This document shows positions 13,413 to 26,730 of a stretch of DNA of 64,000 nucleotides, one piece after another; positions within the stretch are counted from its first letter, which is position 1, and each line of letters begins with the position of its first letter. The stretch is from Magnolia sinica. Taxonomy: Eukaryota > Streptophyta > Magnoliopsida > Magnoliales > Magnoliaceae. Under the pieces are notes generated by a model, which searched no databases, was not told the DNA's origin, and saw nothing but the letters and a program-made list of their open reading frames with translations. The stretch is taken from positions 67,066,501-67,130,500 of the forward strand of contig NC_080588.1 of NCBI RefSeq assembly GCF_029962835.1. Reading direction: 5' to 3'. The translations under genes were made by a program, and so were the position numbers.

Positions 13413-14699
13413 TAAGTGGCTAACCAATGGTTTTTTATAATTTATATGGACAATGTTTGGACAATGCATATCATCACGATAAAATGATATTGGTGATTCA
13501 GTTGATAATGCAATCATTTTGGGATATCAGCATTAGGCCATATGCCCGATGGATTAGTAGTCTAATGACATGCATTTGTGTTTTCCTTTCAAAACTAAGT
13601 GATTTAATTAATATTGATGGCAAATAACATTAAGTAGGCCCTAAGAAGTTTTAAACAATGGGTTTTAATCATTGTTTCTTGTGATATGGTTTAAGTGAAA
13701 TTTAGATATGCCTTTTTTATAGGCTAATTCTTTGAAATGAATTACTGGCAATTTATGTATTCTATCTACCTTGTTCATCCATTTTAACATATAATTTCAG
13801 TATTTGAATTAAATGTCTGCTGTTTAAAATTTCTTGATAGCTATAGAAGTTTTGAATGAAGCTGATATTTGTGTATTCCGTTAATTTATATCCATGTGAT
13901 CTCATTACTCATTTGAATAACATTAAACATCTCTCAACAGTGGAAATCATTTTCATTGTTTCCATGGTGCAGCTTACGTGAACACTTGATATGCTTCAAT
14001 TTTGGGCTAAACCCCTAAAATGAGCGGAAAAAATGGATGGATGGATAAACTACATACTTTCATTGGGCCTAGCAGACTTACTCAGTTGGTAATCAGATTT
14101 CTGAAATGGGCTCTTAAAATGGATGGATGGCTGCGATAAACCACGTATATCATGGTGGGGCAGGTCAGGACGCAACCCACGTCGCAAAACCCAGTAGTCC
14201 ATCAAAACGCTACCTGTGCAGGAGTAACTTCACGTGGATATAAGATCCATACTGTCCATCAGTCCTGGCACTCTGTTTTTAGTTCAATCCAACACTCAAG
14301 CGTGCTACATCATGGGCAACAGTTAGATGGAAAGTCTAACCATTAAAACCGTCCAAATTGCGTGTGGTGTCCACCTTGGTGTGTACATGTCATCTAATCC
14401 ACTCAATTGACACGTCACATCAGGATGAATGGATCCCCAAGATAAGGATGTCATAAGTCATGCGGTGAATTTAGAGGTTTTAGGCATGATTGTACACTTT
14501 TTCTATGATGGGACCTACATAAGCCTTGCATGGGACTCAATTGTCAGATCCATCGTAAAAATTTGATTGCACACATGATGGACGGATCGGATCTTATGCA
14601 CGCTTGTCCCTCCCATAACTCCGATGGTGCAGGTCAGGCCGTCCGCGTGCCGACGTAAGTTATGCCAGCGCAGTCCAGCCTCGTAATGTTGATATTTTC

Positions 14700-15202
14700 G
14701 GAAACGGATTGTGGTCGGTGCTCTTTGGGCCCTACCATGATGTATGTGTTTTATCCATGCCGTCAATCAATTTTTATAGATATTTTATGGTATGAAAAAA
14801 AATGAGGTATATCTCAATCTCAAGTGGACCACATTACAGGAAATAGTGTTGAATGAACTTTGACCATTAAAAACGTTTTTGGGCCATAAAGGTTTTGGAT
14901 CAAGCTGATATTTATTTTTTCCCTTAAACTGTGTATTTATTACCTAATCAACATATTGGATGTCAAAAAAACAGTAAAGTGGGCCTTAGGAGGATTTTAA
15001 TGGTAGATATCCAATCATTATTATTTTCCTGTGGTGTGGTCCAACTAAGTTCTATATCCTTATAATCTTTATAACCATCCATAAAATGATCTTTAAAAAT
15101 GGATGAACGGAACGGATGAAACACATACATCATGAAAGGGCCCACAGAGCACTGACCACCGGCCACGGGGCCGGTGTCAGGGGGAGTAGCCAATCCGTCT
15201 CC
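14700..15202. mobile_element. MULE-like inverted-repeat element, copy B (9-bp TSD)
   Basis: The ends are GGAAACGGATTG and its near inverted copy, followed inward by a long inverted repeat that includes 'gggccc', 'atgatgtatgtgttttatcc' and 'gccgtc'. The flanking 9-mers are identical: gatattttc at 14691-14699 and at 15203-15211. A 9-bp duplication and long G-initial inverted repeats indicate the Mutator/MULE superfamily. The interior has no coding capacity, so it would depend on a transposase supplied elsewhere. Confidence 0.85.
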
Positions 15203-15231
15203 GATATTTTCCTGATGCGTGAGTCGTACGC

Positions 15232-15517
15232 GGATTGCAAAAGGCTTACGCACGAAGTTCGTGCGCTGTAAAGCTAGGTTGGCCATCTGTGATGTTTGTG
15301 ATAAATCCACCCTGTACACTTGTGGGGCCCTCTGTGATGTACATTCATTTTTCCTGCTCATCTCAGTAAATGTATTAAAATAAGCAGGCAAAATGGTTGG
15401 TCTCATGTCTAAAATGAGTAAGCAAAATGGATGGACGGTGTGGATTCATCGCAAACATCACGGTGGGCCACTTAACTTTCCAGTAACTTCGTAAGAAAGC
15501 CTTTTGCAGGTAATTCC
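15232..15517. mobile_element. Short MULE-like element (286 bp)
   Basis: The left end GGATTGCAAAAGGCTTACG and the reverse complement of the right end (starting GGAATTACCTGCAAAAGGCT) form an inverted repeat, with 'caaaaggctt' shared. The inner parts contain the family's gggccc/catcacggtgggcc blocks. It starts only 21 bp after the duplication of copy B. No clear target duplication was seen, so the outer limits are approximate. Confidence 0.5.
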
Positions 15518-15724
15518 CGGTCTGCGCCGGTTCATGTAAGCCCACCTTTAATTTGCCGATCAAAACCGTTCAACTCATGATCTGATCCAAACCATCGAAA
15601 TCAATGGACGGCCAATAATCTAAATATCAGGACGAGTTTTGGCCCGCCTGATGAATCGATCGCCATAATTTCCACGAAAGTACATCATCGAAGCAAACGT
15701 ATTAGACTTGTGGTGCTAATGGCA

Positions 15725-16249
15725 GGAAGTGGATTGTGTACGGAGAAACTCAGTACGCTAAACTCTGTGAAGCCCACCGTGGATGTATTCATCTTATCCA
15801 CGCCGTCCATCAATTTTCCCAGATCATTTTAGTGCATTAGCCTAAAATTGAAGCATATCAAACGCTCATATGAACCACACCACAGGAAACGGTGAGGATA
15901 ATGATGTCCACCATTGAAACCTTCTTAGGACCCACAACGATGTTTATTTATCATCTAACCTGTTCATGAGCTCACACAGACATTTATGAAGGTACGATAC
16001 AAATATCAGCTTGATCCAAAACTTTTGTGGCCCTCAAAAAGCTTTCAATGGTATATGTTCAACTCACACTCTTTCCTGTTTTGTGGTCCAATTGAGCTTT
16101 GGATATCCTTATATTTTGGTTTGAATTTCTAAAATTAAGAGATAAAACTTATGGACGGAGTGGATAAAACATATACATCACGGTGGGCCCCACAGAGTTT
16201 ACTCAGTACACTATAGGATAGTACATTACTCCGTACGCAATCCACTTCC
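15725..16249. mobile_element. MULE-like inverted-repeat element, copy C (9-bp TSD)
   Basis: This is the best-preserved copy. The termini are GGAAGTGGATTG(T/C)GTACGGAG in inverted orientation, then an actcagta block, then aactctgtg/cacagagtt, then the long 'cccaccgtg...gccgtccat' inverted repeat. The flanking 9-mers ctaatggca are identical at 15716-15724 and 16250-16258. Length is 525 bp and it is non-coding. Together with copy B it sets the family ends and the superfamily. Confidence 0.88.
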
Positions 16250-16922
16250 CTAATGGCAGTATCCGATAATTTCTCCAAATGTGAGGGAAGAATTATACAA
16301 CCTGACTCCAGCATTTTCCTCGAATGTCGGTTCAGTCTCTGGCGCGTGCGTCAAGGGCTTTTATTAGATAAATACTCTAGTATACGGTGATAGTTCATAC
16401 TCCTGCACTCTGTAACCGTACACTTTACACGATGCAATTAAAAATAAACCACTCGAACCCCCAGTTAATAGACCTTAACCCAATATTCATGCAGTGATCC
16501 TTACCTATGATCAATGAGTTGACTGGTTTCATCTTAACCGTCCAATAAATATCTAGTAATCGGTAAGTTAAAAAATCATTTCAGAATAATATTTTATTTT
16601 TATATTTTTATCACATCTAAAGTATGGGCCAATATTTGGGCCGTTAAACGTGATTCTCATATGGACAAAATTACAAGTATTTAAAGAATGAGTACAAGAA
16701 AACGTAATCTCGTGGACCACCGAATTCTCTCTCAAAAGCACCGCCGAAAGACGCGTTTGAACGCGTGTAACGCTACTGCCGAGGAGATTCCGACCAATTA
16801 CATGAAACGAAGGTATGGCACGTGCAACTCACGTGAAGAGCGAACAAACAGAGAGAGAGAGAGAGAGAGAGAGAGGGACTTCCATCAGGCTGCACGCGTA
16901 TTGTATTATTGCGAGCCCCTTT

Positions 16923-17430
16923 GGACGCGGATTGATTCGCTAGGAACGGACACGGCTCTGCGGTCACCGTGATGTACGGGTTTTATCGGCACCGTTTATT
17001 ATTTTAAGGTTAAAGCCTTCTTTTTTTTCTTTTTTCTTTTCTTTCGGAGGGGTGGTTAGTACACACCCATGTCAGTACACACACTCCATGTTAGCCACCC
17101 CGCTAGGGATCAATACCAAGACCTCAAGTGTTGAAACAAGGTATCTCCGCTCAGTCTCCCAATTGAGCTAAGAATAAAGCAGTGCTAAGGCTCAATTGGA
17201 CCACAAAATAGGGATTAAACATTTATTGTTGAAAGTATTTGAGGACCATATATGGTATATTTTGGATCAAGGTGATACATATGTTTTTCTTTGAATTCGG
17301 GTGCACATGAATTTATGATCCAATTGGATGGCAATTAACCACCATAGTAGGCCCCATGAAGGTTTCACCAAGGTGTTATTTAACACATCTGCTTCATGTA
17401 GTGTGGTCCACTTACCGTTGGACTGGAGAG
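16923..17430. mobile_element. MULE-like fragment interrupted by a SINE
   Basis: The left terminus GGACGCGGATTG and the following 'caccgtgatgtacgggttttat' match the MULE-like family. The family sequence resumes after the SINE ('ctcaattggaccacaaaatag') and continues to about 17430. The right terminus was not found. The order of events is MULE-like insertion first, then SINE. Confidence 0.6.
17017..17174 (-). mobile_element. tRNA-derived SINE
   Basis: On the minus strand the unit begins with TAGCTCAATTGGGAGACTGAG, which resembles a Pol III box A. A box B-like GGTATTGATCCC follows about 45 bases later, and the unit ends in an A-rich tail (the T-rich stretch 17021-17045 on the + strand). It matches the units at 50299-50440 and 62013-62176. 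A short duplication, taaagc, lies at 17011-17016 and 17175-17180. Confidence 0.72.
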
Positions 17431-20172
17431 GCATTGAAAAATAATGTGATAAAATTTTAAGACTTGTACAGCATGTATACTCAAATTTAATAAGAGATAT
17501 TCTAATAAGCATTTTTGTTATATCTCTTATTTAAAATAAGCTTATTTGATAAAATTATTATTTTTTAAATCGAAAAGGTTATTATTTGACTTCCTCTCCA
17601 CTCACTCGGTCTTAGACTTGCAAAGCCCGATTGTGTTGTCGGGTGGGAAGGAGTGAAAGGCAACAACATTATTCATTATCTTATTTGACAAGCATCATAG
17701 CTGAAATCCATGTCTGATGCAGGTGTGTTCTTTGTATCTTACTTTTATATTATTAGATGCACAAGTTCAATTTCTACATATGCATTATCAAATATGTTCT
17801 CTTGATGGGTTTTTATAGACATGATGGGCAGTATGCCTTATTAATTGGTACAATGAACATGACCACATGATATGCATTGATTCATACATTTGCATTAATG
17901 ATAAACATGCATAGACCAAGACATTCTTGGACAAGAGTAGAATTTTTGGTGGTACTTAACACGTGACAACCTTTGATTGGTCCACATCAAAGCGTTGAAA
18001 ATGAGTGTAAACATTTAGGGTGCAACTAACATGAGTCCAAGATGATCACGATATTCAAATTCCAATGTGAAAATGGGACATGGGTTGCCTGCTAAAGAAA
18101 CTTCCTTGGACTAGAATCTTCGTGGGCCCCGCTGTCATGTCTGCGAGACATACATTCCATCCACCTGGTTTTTTCAAATTTGATGTTAGGATATGAGACA
18201 AAAATAAAACATGTCCAAAACTCAAGTGGGCCGCACAACAACAAAAAGTAGGTAGAGAAAAGGCTACTATTGAAACCTCCATGAGTTTCACTATAATGCT
18301 TATAAGCCATTGTTAGCGCTTGGTTTATTTTGTATCATGTGTAGTGTGTGCGGGCATGCCAGATTCGGTAAAGTGGCTCGATCTAAATCGATCAACTTTT
18401 GACTCCAAGCGTCGAAATAAGCAAATACATCCGATGCGAACTTATACTCAACTATTTGTATAAATTTGTAATGATCATGTGATAATTAAGGGTGAGGGTT
18501 TTTCCTTGAAAGTGGGTTTCGTATTGCCTTCCACAATAAATAACTTTTTTATAATACAAGCGCAATCAAACAAATGGAAAAAACTCAAAATTGATCACTA
18601 GGAGCAATTGAAAGAATGCGTTTGCAAAAAGAATTATGTGATATTAGATAAATAACAAATTTAACGATAAATGTAAATTTGAAATACAACTAAAAACTAA
18701 AACTAAAACTTACAACTAATAGATTATCGCTACTCATAGCATAACTTGATATAAAATAAATTGATAGATTTGTTTGGTATTGAATTGGATTGCGTTACGT
18801 CTTTGCTTCGTAGATTACCTATCATATTTATATATTTTTGTTGCACAACTTATTATTCTATATATTTATATCATTATTCCAATGGATACGTTTTTCTCTT
18901 TTAACTATTCCTCTTATGTTGGTCACGTTCTATGTTTCTTGTTTTATGTCTCTCGTTTACTTCTTATATCTAAAATTGCTCAACTACATTTTTCTCTCTC
19001 CTTGTTGGATAACTTAGTCACATTACTTTGTTAACCATTAAATAATATGTAACATCAAATTTAATCTAGCCACTATTCCATAAAAAGTATTTTGAGTATC
19101 TTAAAGATATTTTCATCTCCTATCTATGTTGAAATGCACACACTACCTTTTTAATGACTTTTTCCAAGATGATTAGAAATAGGTTACAATCGTTATTCGT
19201 ATCATTCATGAGGTCATTCTAACGGGGATAAACTGAAAACACCAATATTAGCCTGTTCCGATACTTTTGTGTCCTATGAATGTTTCAACGGTCGACATTC
19301 AATCCTCACATTTTTCTATGGTCCGGTTCATTTGAATTTTGAATCAGTTTCATTTTTGAGACCATATCATAAAATAATATGGCAAAACAGATGAATTGGG
19401 TGGATCTCTCACAAATATTACAATGGGCTAGGTAACAGGAAGTTCCTGCAAAAGCCATTCGCAGGCAATCCTCGTCCGTGAAAATGAGGCAGTTGACCGA
19501 TGGACAGAGAGGATCTCATGAAAGTTCCACTCAAGCGGCCTTAGGTGCGCGAGGTACCGAGCCCGGCTCGACTGAAAAGCACGGTGGTCCTTATAGAATC
19601 AGCTGAGTGCGTAATACGCACGCCTCTCGGAGTTTCCCCACAAAAATCTCTCCTCTCAACAGTTACAACTTACAGCACTCCCGGCCAAAGTGAGAAACGC
19701 CAAGTGCACACGTCTTGCACGCAGAAACGGCGCAACACGTGCGTGGCATCCCAGCCGCTCAGCAGGCTATCCTCACTCATGCATGTTAAAAATTCAGGTC
19801 GATGCTTTCATAGGAGATGCCACATGTAAAACTGATGAAATAGTTACTGGGAGAAACTAACCAACGGTTCCGATTCGATTTACAGGTGTGGCCCACGTGA
19901 CGATCGGTCGACATCATACACGCGTGCGGCAAAGTGGAACGATCCGATTCGTCTCGACTTCTGTCACTCGGAATCGCATTTCTTCTTTCATTTCGAATCC
20001 GACATCGAATTCGTGTAAGATTTCTGGCTTTTTCTTTACAGGCGATGAGAGAATCGAAGCTTTTCCGAAAAGCATACTATTCGAACACGAACCGATCGGC
20101 TGTCTTCGATTTCAAAGCGAGAGGGACTCGGATTCGGGTATCGATCCCTCCAGTACCGAGGTCTCTGTACTA
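17431..20172. other. Intergenic, no supported gene
   Basis: Partial MULE-like halves lie at about 18110-18300 and 19200-19480, the latter ending in a 'cctgcaaaagcc' terminus like that of the 15232-15517 element. The segment 18400-19080 is A+T rich. The segment 19480-20170 is G+C richer and has open frames of 79-125 codons on the + strand, but none has a recognisable domain and they run into the MULE-like copy at 20173. Confidence 0.55.
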
Positions 20173-20624
20173 GTCGGTTCTGTGGGCCCCACCACGATGC
20201 ATGTGTTTCATCAATGCCGTATATCCATTTTTCCAGCTCATTTTAGTTCATTATCCAAAAAATGAGGCGGATCCAAATTACAAGTGGACCACACCAGAAC
20301 AAAACAGTGGTGATTGAATGCCCACCATTAAAAACTTCTTCGGTCCCACTGTGATGTTTATTGGCCATCCAACTTGTTGATTAGATCACACAGACCGTGA
20401 TGAAGGTAAATAAAAAAAATATTATCTTGATCTAAAACTTTTGTGGGCCTAGAAGTATTTATTGGTGGGCATTCAATCACCACTATTTTCGTGTGGTGTG
20501 GTCCACTTGAGATTTGGATCTGACTCATTTTTGGGCTTCTCTAAAATGAGATGCCAAAGTGGATGGACGGCATGGATAAAACACATACATCATTGTGGGG
20601 CCCACAGCACGGACCAGAACCGAC
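20173..20624. mobile_element. MULE-like inverted-repeat element, copy D
   Basis: GTCGGTTCTG begins the left end and its exact reverse complement, cagaaccgac, closes the right end. Inside are the family blocks 'gtgggccccaccacgatgcatgtg' (left) and 'cacatacatcattgtggggcccac' (right). The flanks ctctgtacta and ctccctagta match at 7 of 10 bases, compatible with a decayed duplication. Length is 452 bp and it is non-coding. Confidence 0.7.
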
Positions 20625-21042
20625 CTCCCTAGTAGAGTGGTCACTACTTTATTGTACGTGGCTCACGTTTCCAATCTGACACGTGGGGCCCACGGTTGAC
20701 GGAATATGTACCATAGTTTTCCTTGATAGGAGATTCTTAACCGTTCAATTAGTGGCCTACACATTTACAACAGCAACGCTCCATATTCAACTGAAAAAGT
20801 TCCCCATATCGGTTGCTGCGATCTTACAATACGTGAGATATTTTGCGGAGTCTCCATTCACGGTGGGGCTCCGTAGACCAACGGTCTGGATTACAAATCA
20901 TAGGAACCAGTTGTCAGAACTGAGAACCATGAATGTATCACTGATTCCTCTTTTATACATGCACTGAGTGCGAGAAGCGAGTCATGAGTTGGGAATGGCC
21001 AAACAGAGTAGAATCACAGTACTGTTATAGTGGAGTTATTTG

Positions 21043-21416
21043 ATGCTCTGGCAGTGTACAGTACTTGATACGCCAGCACTTAGAATTAAACTAATTTGTG
21101 GAATCGACTGTCAATGAGTCAAGATCCCAATATCAGACTGGTCGAACAATCCTAACCTCTGATGCATGGCAACTCATTTGTTGAAATAGGACCATTAGAT
21201 TTTATTTTATGTTATTTGCATTTTTCTTTTCATTTTTAACCATCCAATAAATGCCCCCTAGCTAATATAATCAAATAACTTAATAAGTGCAATTTTTGGT
21301 TCATGACACATCTAAATTGGGAACCATCATTTGGGACATTTAATTCAAATTACTTGTATACCACGTATACAATTTCTAAGTGCCTGCATATCATCCATCA
21401 CATTCTGCCAGAGCAT
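21043..21416. mobile_element. TIR element of the CTCTGGCAG family (374 bp)
   Basis: The perfect 12-bp inverted repeat ATGCTCTGGCAG bounds a 374-bp A+T-rich non-coding segment. Related ends and interior occur at 55117-55390 and, as a left fragment, at 53733-53960. I could not settle the target duplication, so the superfamily is open. Confidence 0.6.
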
Positions 21417-21796
21417 AAAAAATGCGGTGGAACAGATCTGACAGGGAATAAAAATAGGTGCAACTTTATAGGGTGTGGATAAGCCCACATACACTTAAAA
21501 GGTGTGTGTTCTTCTACATAACCCAAAAAGATGTGTATGGGTCCCACTGTACATACCATGGTTTTTAGACTTGATGACTGGGATCAACTCATTCGGTCTC
21601 GAGTCGAGTCAACTCACTCAAGTTTGGTAGTGTAACGGCTTGACTCGTGGTATGTAGTACTGAATCCGAGTCGACTTGGGTGAGTTGTATTGGATGGTCC
21701 GAGTCCTAAATCCATGGAACATAACCAATCAAGGGTCTAAACTTTTTATTTTGGTCAGACACATCTGACCGAATCAATCCTTCAATCCAACATGAC

Positions 21797-21803
21797 TATA
21801 TAT
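21797..21803 (+). promoter_or_regulatory. Candidate TATA box of the GWD2-type gene
   Basis: TATATAT lies 107 bp upstream of the predicted start codon, a plausible distance for a plant core promoter with a short leader. It is the nearest TATA-like sequence to the start. There is no transcript evidence. Confidence 0.3.
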
Positions 21804-21909
21804 GATAGGCAATGCATCGATAAAATGCATGTTTTCACGGGGTGCATTTTATCACAAACACAGCACATTGTTATTCTACATGTATGTAGTGATCAGTTAA
21901 GCAGTAGAA

Positions 21910-24900
21910 ATGTCATCCTCAAATCCTACCAGCTATTCACGGGCACCGCTAGTTCATCATTTCGAACTCGGGGAGGGAATTCAGCTGCAGGTATGTTTGT
22001 AATGATATATGGTATATGTGTAGTTCAATCCTTATAATTCTATTGTTTCAATCAATGTTCTGACGTATGTCTATAGAGATGGAAGTTTGAATTAGTAATG
22101 TATGTTTGTTTTTCATAGGTTAATGTGTCTGGATCTTCAAATGGGTTCTATGCAAAAATCGATTTTCAGCTTAAAAACTGCTCAAGGCAGTTGATCATGC
22201 ACTGGGGTGGCATTTACCAAGGACAGACGTGAGTTAGAAGCTGCATTTTTTCTTTTCTTTTCTTGTTATTAGGTATTTGCTGTTTCGAAGGAGATTTTAA
22301 CCATATATTTTTCATATAGGAAGTGGATCCTTTTGGCTGATTGTCCTCCTGGGACGAGCACCTACAAACAAAGCGCATTGCAGACACCGTTTGTGAAGGT
22401 TTGTTAGTTTTGTTTCTAAAGTTGGGTTGAGTTTGGATGTTTAATTGACCTGAATTACAATTCAACTAGGGGTCATTTGGATGCCTGTAAATGGTTGATT
22501 TACAGTTGTAAGTCATTTACAGCCTGTCCTGTTTGGCTGTAAGCTGTTAATGATCGTCTGTGTATAGAGGCCTGTAAATTGTTTAAGTCCTGTAAATGGA
22601 GAGCCAATCTTTGAAAATGTAGCCATTAGGCTGTAAATGGAGGCCCTGTGGATGAAATCAATTAAATGGGTCTAAAAGCTGTAAATGATTAACATGCATT
22701 TTTCAGCATCCAAACACAGACTGTAAACCATTTACCTGTAAATAATTTACAGCTACCTTCATTTACAGGCATCCAAACGATGTCCTGAGTGGAACTAGAC
22801 CCTGCATTGAACTTACTATCGTCTCAAATCCAACTTGAAGTGAATGGAATTGCAATTAGGAGTTTCATTGTCATTATATATACTAAATGGTGTTGCTTCC
22901 ACAGGGGACATTTATAATGAATTGAATCAATTGCAATTCATCTAAATCAACCATCCAAATTCTCTGCATTTTTTTATTTGTTGGATTTGATATTTTGAAT
23001 ATGAACCTTTAATTCAATTGAGGAGGCTAGAATCAGTCCCTCAATGACAATCTGTAAGTGCATCTTAAATCTATGTGTTTTCTATTTGGGTTGCAGACTA
23101 GAGATGGCTACATGATTACGATTCAATTGCGGGACCCTAAGTTGCAAGCTATCGAATTTGTTTTGAAAGATGAGAGAGATAGATGGTTCGTCTTTCTTTT
23201 GAGTAGTTCTCTTGGATATGTGATTTTGATACTGTGAATTTGCACAGCATCCCAAGGTTTTGATTTGTGTTTAATGCATCCATGTTTTCTAGGTATAAAC
23301 TAAAACAAGGAAACCTCCGGATTGAGATACCGGACTTGGCATCTGTTTCTTATCCGTCAATACCTATTGAATTGGTACAACACAAGGCATATTTAATGTG
23401 GGAAAGAAAAGGGAAGCCAAGGAACTCACCGCAACAGGAAAAGGTCGGTCTTCTTCTCACCTAGAGAAATGCCTTATTTCATTGAAGTTTGCTAATCCCA
23501 TGCACATGTACAAGGCAGCTCCTCTACGTTGAGGCTAAGCCGTCCTTCAAGTGAGTTCCATCTCGTAGATCCCTTGTTAAAAAAATCAGGCTAGTCCTAT
23601 GATCAGGTGGGCCCCAATTTATCAAATGAACTTGGACAAGTTTTTCTAAGCCCTGCATTTGTTTCTAACGGTGCGGCGAATATGGTGAGTGAACCACCTG
23701 ATGAACATCTAGGGTGTCACACCAGTTTCCCATGTTGGCACATGTAGTGGCTTGTTGATGGGGCTTATACATGCCTGTAGGATTAGAAAACCTCTTAACT
23801 TGACTATTGATAAAAATGGTAATTCTATCATATATGATGTTCCCAATGTAAGATATCTTCCTTGTTTAGCCTTTCAGTTTCGCACTGTCATTTTTGGACA
23901 TCTCTAACATTTCATATCGTTCTAAGAACCAAGCAACAGTTTGGCAGATCGACCGGTATTTCTATTGAGATGTTGACATTAAAGTTGCGTTTGGATGCAA
24001 TGTTGAACTGAAATGCAAATTGCAATTGGTTGAGTGATTTGGCTCCGAGTTGCAATTTTGTTACTTCTAAATTGGAATTGAAACATGTGTTAAATTAGAG
24101 TCCGAGTTCTGTATTTGTTCCTAACAGGGAACTTCCCTTTTTGGAACTTAGTTTGTAGATGTGGGGCCCATGGTTGGCCTGTTCTAGCCATTGATTTGAC
24201 AGCCCCCATCATGGATGGATGATTCCCCCAAAATCCCACAGATTGGAAGAGCATGGTTGACCATACTCTTAGATGTTTGGTATGGTCCCCTGACCTTCTA
24301 ACTATGATAAAAGTTATGGCTAACTCATCTGGGGCCTGTTTATTTTTCCATTTTCCGCAGAAAATGGTGGTAAATAAGTAATTATAATTCATGTGAGGAA
24401 TTCATACCAGCCACGCCCTACGACGTTGGCAGCTATGCTAAAACTGAGGAAAAATATAAGATATGAAAAATCTATGAGGCCCACCATGATGTATGTGTCT
24501 GATCCACACCATCCATCTGTTTTACCAGCTCATTTAACGCATGAAATAAAAAATGAGGCAGATCCAAAGCGCAAGTGGACCACACCACAGGAAACAAGGG
24601 GAACTGAACGCCTATCATTGAAAACTTCTTGGGGGCCATAGAAGTTTTGGATCAAGCTGATATTTGTGTTTTCCCTTCATCCATGTCTATGTGACCTTTT
24701 GAACAGGTTGGATGACAAATACACATCATTTTGGGCCCTAGGAAGGTTTTAACTTTCAATGGTGAACGTCATTATCCCCCTGTTTCCTGTGGTGTGATCC
24801 ACTTCAGCTTATAACCTGCCTCATTTTTTGGCTGATTTTTGAACCCACAGATTTTACTCACGCAGTCCCATCTGATGCGATCCTAGTTCCCGAAGCATAA

Positions 24901-26659
24901 TTACGCAGCTATTTTCCTATGGTGATGAGAAGTCATCATTGTTTATTTACCACCATTTACTATGGAAAATGTAAAAAAAAAAAAAAAACAAACACGCCCT
25001 TAAGGAAAGGTATCTTAAAATCATCACGATAGCCTCCAATGAAATATTTTAACCATGTATACTAAAAAACCAAATCAAAGTCATGGCACATTTAGTTGCC
25101 TCTATTACTCGACTCTAGTGCATCAAGTAGCCTGGTAGTCAAGCAACAATTCCGTTCAATGACACCCTTGTTAACTGAGGTTCTTGGAGGAGGGGTGACA
25201 AAGGCATCAAAATAGCTCTACCTTGATAGTGGGATACCTTAACTTCTTGTTGGGTCCATGAGCATTTTGACTTGACAATTCTGTTCTTTTAAGTGGAGTC
25301 ACCTCACATTGGTTGTCATCTGGGTTGGTATTTCTGCTGACAGACAAGTGAAAATGTAACACATCACTATTTATGAGCCTTTTATGATGAGAATTTTATG
25401 CTTGGGTCATACTGATGTGTTTAAGAAGTTTTCTGATACTTTATGTGGCGATGTTGGTATTTTATCTGATGCTGCAGCAAGATTATGAAGATTCCTTAAG
25501 AGAGCTCCAGGGACAGCTATCAAGAGGAATGTCTCTTGATGAACTTCGAAGTAGTTTGTTTGGAACAAATAAAACAAGGGATATTCCAATTGGAGGACCC
25601 ACAGTCATTAGCAACCAATCGTCATTCGTTCATCACAAAAGATATGACGTGTCCCAGTGGTTAACAAAGCGTTCCGATTCCCATTCCAGAGGTGCCAATT
25701 CGACCTCGTCATCTTTATTGAGCGTTGTTGAGCGGTCAATGGGAGGAGATGATGTGACCACGAGGCAAACATTTCATGTTGGCAACAATGAAATAGCGGT
25801 CAGATTTAGCAACTTATTTCGATGATCTCAGTTCTGTTCGATTTGTTTAGTTCTGTCAACATGTGTTTGGATGCCCAGCCAGTTGTATTGAATTGCGATT
25901 TGTTCAATTCATTATAGATGAAACTACAAAAGCCAGGGTGGTGCCATTCAATTGAACTGAATCGCAATTCATATTGACAACCCAACACATAATTGTGAAT
26001 CTGTTCTTTTGAAGCTAGGATTTAAATGATGACAATAGCAGAAGAGGGCTAGCCCCACTTGGGTTATTTAAATTTTATTGAATTTAATAATTGCAATTTG
26101 ATTCGATTGAACATCCAAAGACTGCCTAATAGTGCTTTTTCCAAATCAGATTCTCCTAAAGACTGTCAGAGGTGACTATCACGTATTGGTTGCTACAAAC
26201 ATGAAAGGCTCTACAGTGCTTCTTCACTGGGGTGTATCAAAGCTATCAGCTAATGAATGGCTGGTGAGTTGATATTTTCTTCGGTATATGATGGGCTTGT
26301 ACACTGCTGGAAAAGGATAAAAAATGCTAAGGATGTGAGTAGGGTAGCTATTGTTATAGTGTAGAAGCCGATATTTTCCACTTTGTTTACATGTAATTTG
26401 CTTTTCCTGCATGAAAGGCTCCTCCATCGGAGATGTTACCCGAAAGATCAAAGTTGCTTAATGGAGCATGCCAGACTTATTTTCAAGAAATGTCAACTGG
26501 AGGAGGATTCTTTCAGGTAACATATTCTTCTCACTGGTTGTCACATCTGCTTTAGGATTTCTTTTGATTTCATGATCCTTTTACTTTCATAATCATTTCA
26601 TGAAAGAAAGAGAGCTTCTTTTGATGAATTACATTAAAAGGCCTAGATCAGAAAAATAT

Positions 26660-26730
<71 letters not shown>

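Noticed and set aside
17017..17174. Possible tRNA gene (box A and box B present; also at 62013 and 50299)
   Set aside because: No cloverleaf can be drawn with a proper anticodon arm, copies are repeated with A-rich tails and target duplications; these are SINEs.
19888..20265. 125-codon and overlapping 79-codon open frames in G+C-richer DNA
   Set aside because: They run into the MULE-like copy at 20173, have no recognisable domain, and both overlapping frames are open, as expected from composition.
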